Shown piece after piece: positions 63,826 to 64,000 of a stretch of 64,000 nucleotides of DNA; the first letter of the stretch is position 1, and each line of letters begins with the position of its first letter. A program made the position numbers and the translations under genes. The stretch lies in the NCBI RefSeq assembly GCF_004117075.1, contig NZ_CP026721.1, positions 2,108,001 to 2,172,000 of the forward strand. Reading direction: 5' to 3'. A model generated the notes under the pieces. The model was not told the origin of the DNA, did not search any database, and saw nothing but the letters and a program-made list of their open reading frames with translations. This DNA is from Fervidobacterium changbaicum (lineage in GTDB: Bacteria > Thermotogota > Thermotogae > Thermotogales > Fervidobacteriaceae).

Positions 63826-64000
63826 AAAAGCCCCCTCCTTATTTATCTTTTTTCACTTCTTTATCATTAATTATACCATACAGAAGTGCCGTTGAGTGCT
63901 ACAAAACATTAATTACTATCCTGCGATTAAAAAGAATACATTTCTGATTTTTCATTTCAAAAAGTTTTGACTATGTTCCCTGTAGATGATAGACTTCCAT
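63826..64000 (-). promoter_or_regulatory. Upstream region of rnr with a -10 box
   Basis: On the reverse strand TATAAT lies at 63870-63875, about 45 bases before the GTG start. The bases 16-18 upstream give no good -35. Nothing else is recognisable up to the window end. Confidence 0.35.

Overview
The window looks like a chromosomal segment of a thermophilic member of the Thermotogales, most like Fervidobacterium. This is inferred from family content: a two-carboxylate ATP synthase c subunit, a TM0106-type nuclease, a TM0269-type MetH-activation protein, DUF4438, abundant ABC importers, frequent TTG/GTG starts and strong GGAGG ribosome binding sites. It was not checked by a database search. I saw no rRNA, CRISPR array or prophage. 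There is one tRNA gene, tRNA-Arg(CCG).

Layout. 1-6.2 kb: a partial amidohydrolase, recJ, a YqgF-like nuclease, tRNA-Arg and an M24 peptidase. 6.2-13.3 kb: the full F-type ATP synthase operon (atpZ, atpI, atpB, E, F, H, A, G, D, C), followed by two DegV paralogues, a small membrane protein and a long ribosome hibernation factor, closed by a hairpin at 16.2 kb. 16.4-20.9 kb (minus strand): a thiamine operon thi4-thiC-TIM barrel-thiD/thiN behind a TPP riboswitch with an intrinsic terminator. 21-22.5 kb: a nitroreductase and a DUF4438 protein.

22.7-31.9 kb is the most unusual part. A promoter with a 17+17 bp inverted repeat precedes one co-directional cluster: a KASIII-like enzyme with an altered active site, a regulator with two TetR HTH domains, a CoA-transferase, a periplasmic binding protein, two LivG/LivF ATPases, a LivH permease and a LivM permease fused to a complete alpha/beta hydrolase. 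I infer a TetR-regulated uptake, hydrolysis and CoA-activation pathway for an unknown (perhaps ester- or amide-linked) carboxylic acid.

32-45.5 kb is mixed housekeeping: a TM0106-type nuclease, an SDR, a MATE transporter, a two-subunit fumarase, a flavodoxin, a CxxCxxxCC protein, a MetH-activation-like protein, two prepilins, tsf, a PHP phosphatase, pyrG and uvrC. 45.5-49.9 kb: a dipeptide/oligopeptide ABC transporter lacking its binding protein.

49.9-56.2 kb shows genome decay. An IS200/IS605 element (intact tnpB, frameshifted tnpA) sits between an ABC exporter ATPase and the C-terminal remnant of its permease, and a sugar-type binding protein carries a single frameshift. 56.3-63.8 kb (minus strand) carries DUF1858, comF, a phosphodiesterase, an LPG-synthase-like membrane protein, ispD, ligA and rnr, many of them overlapping.
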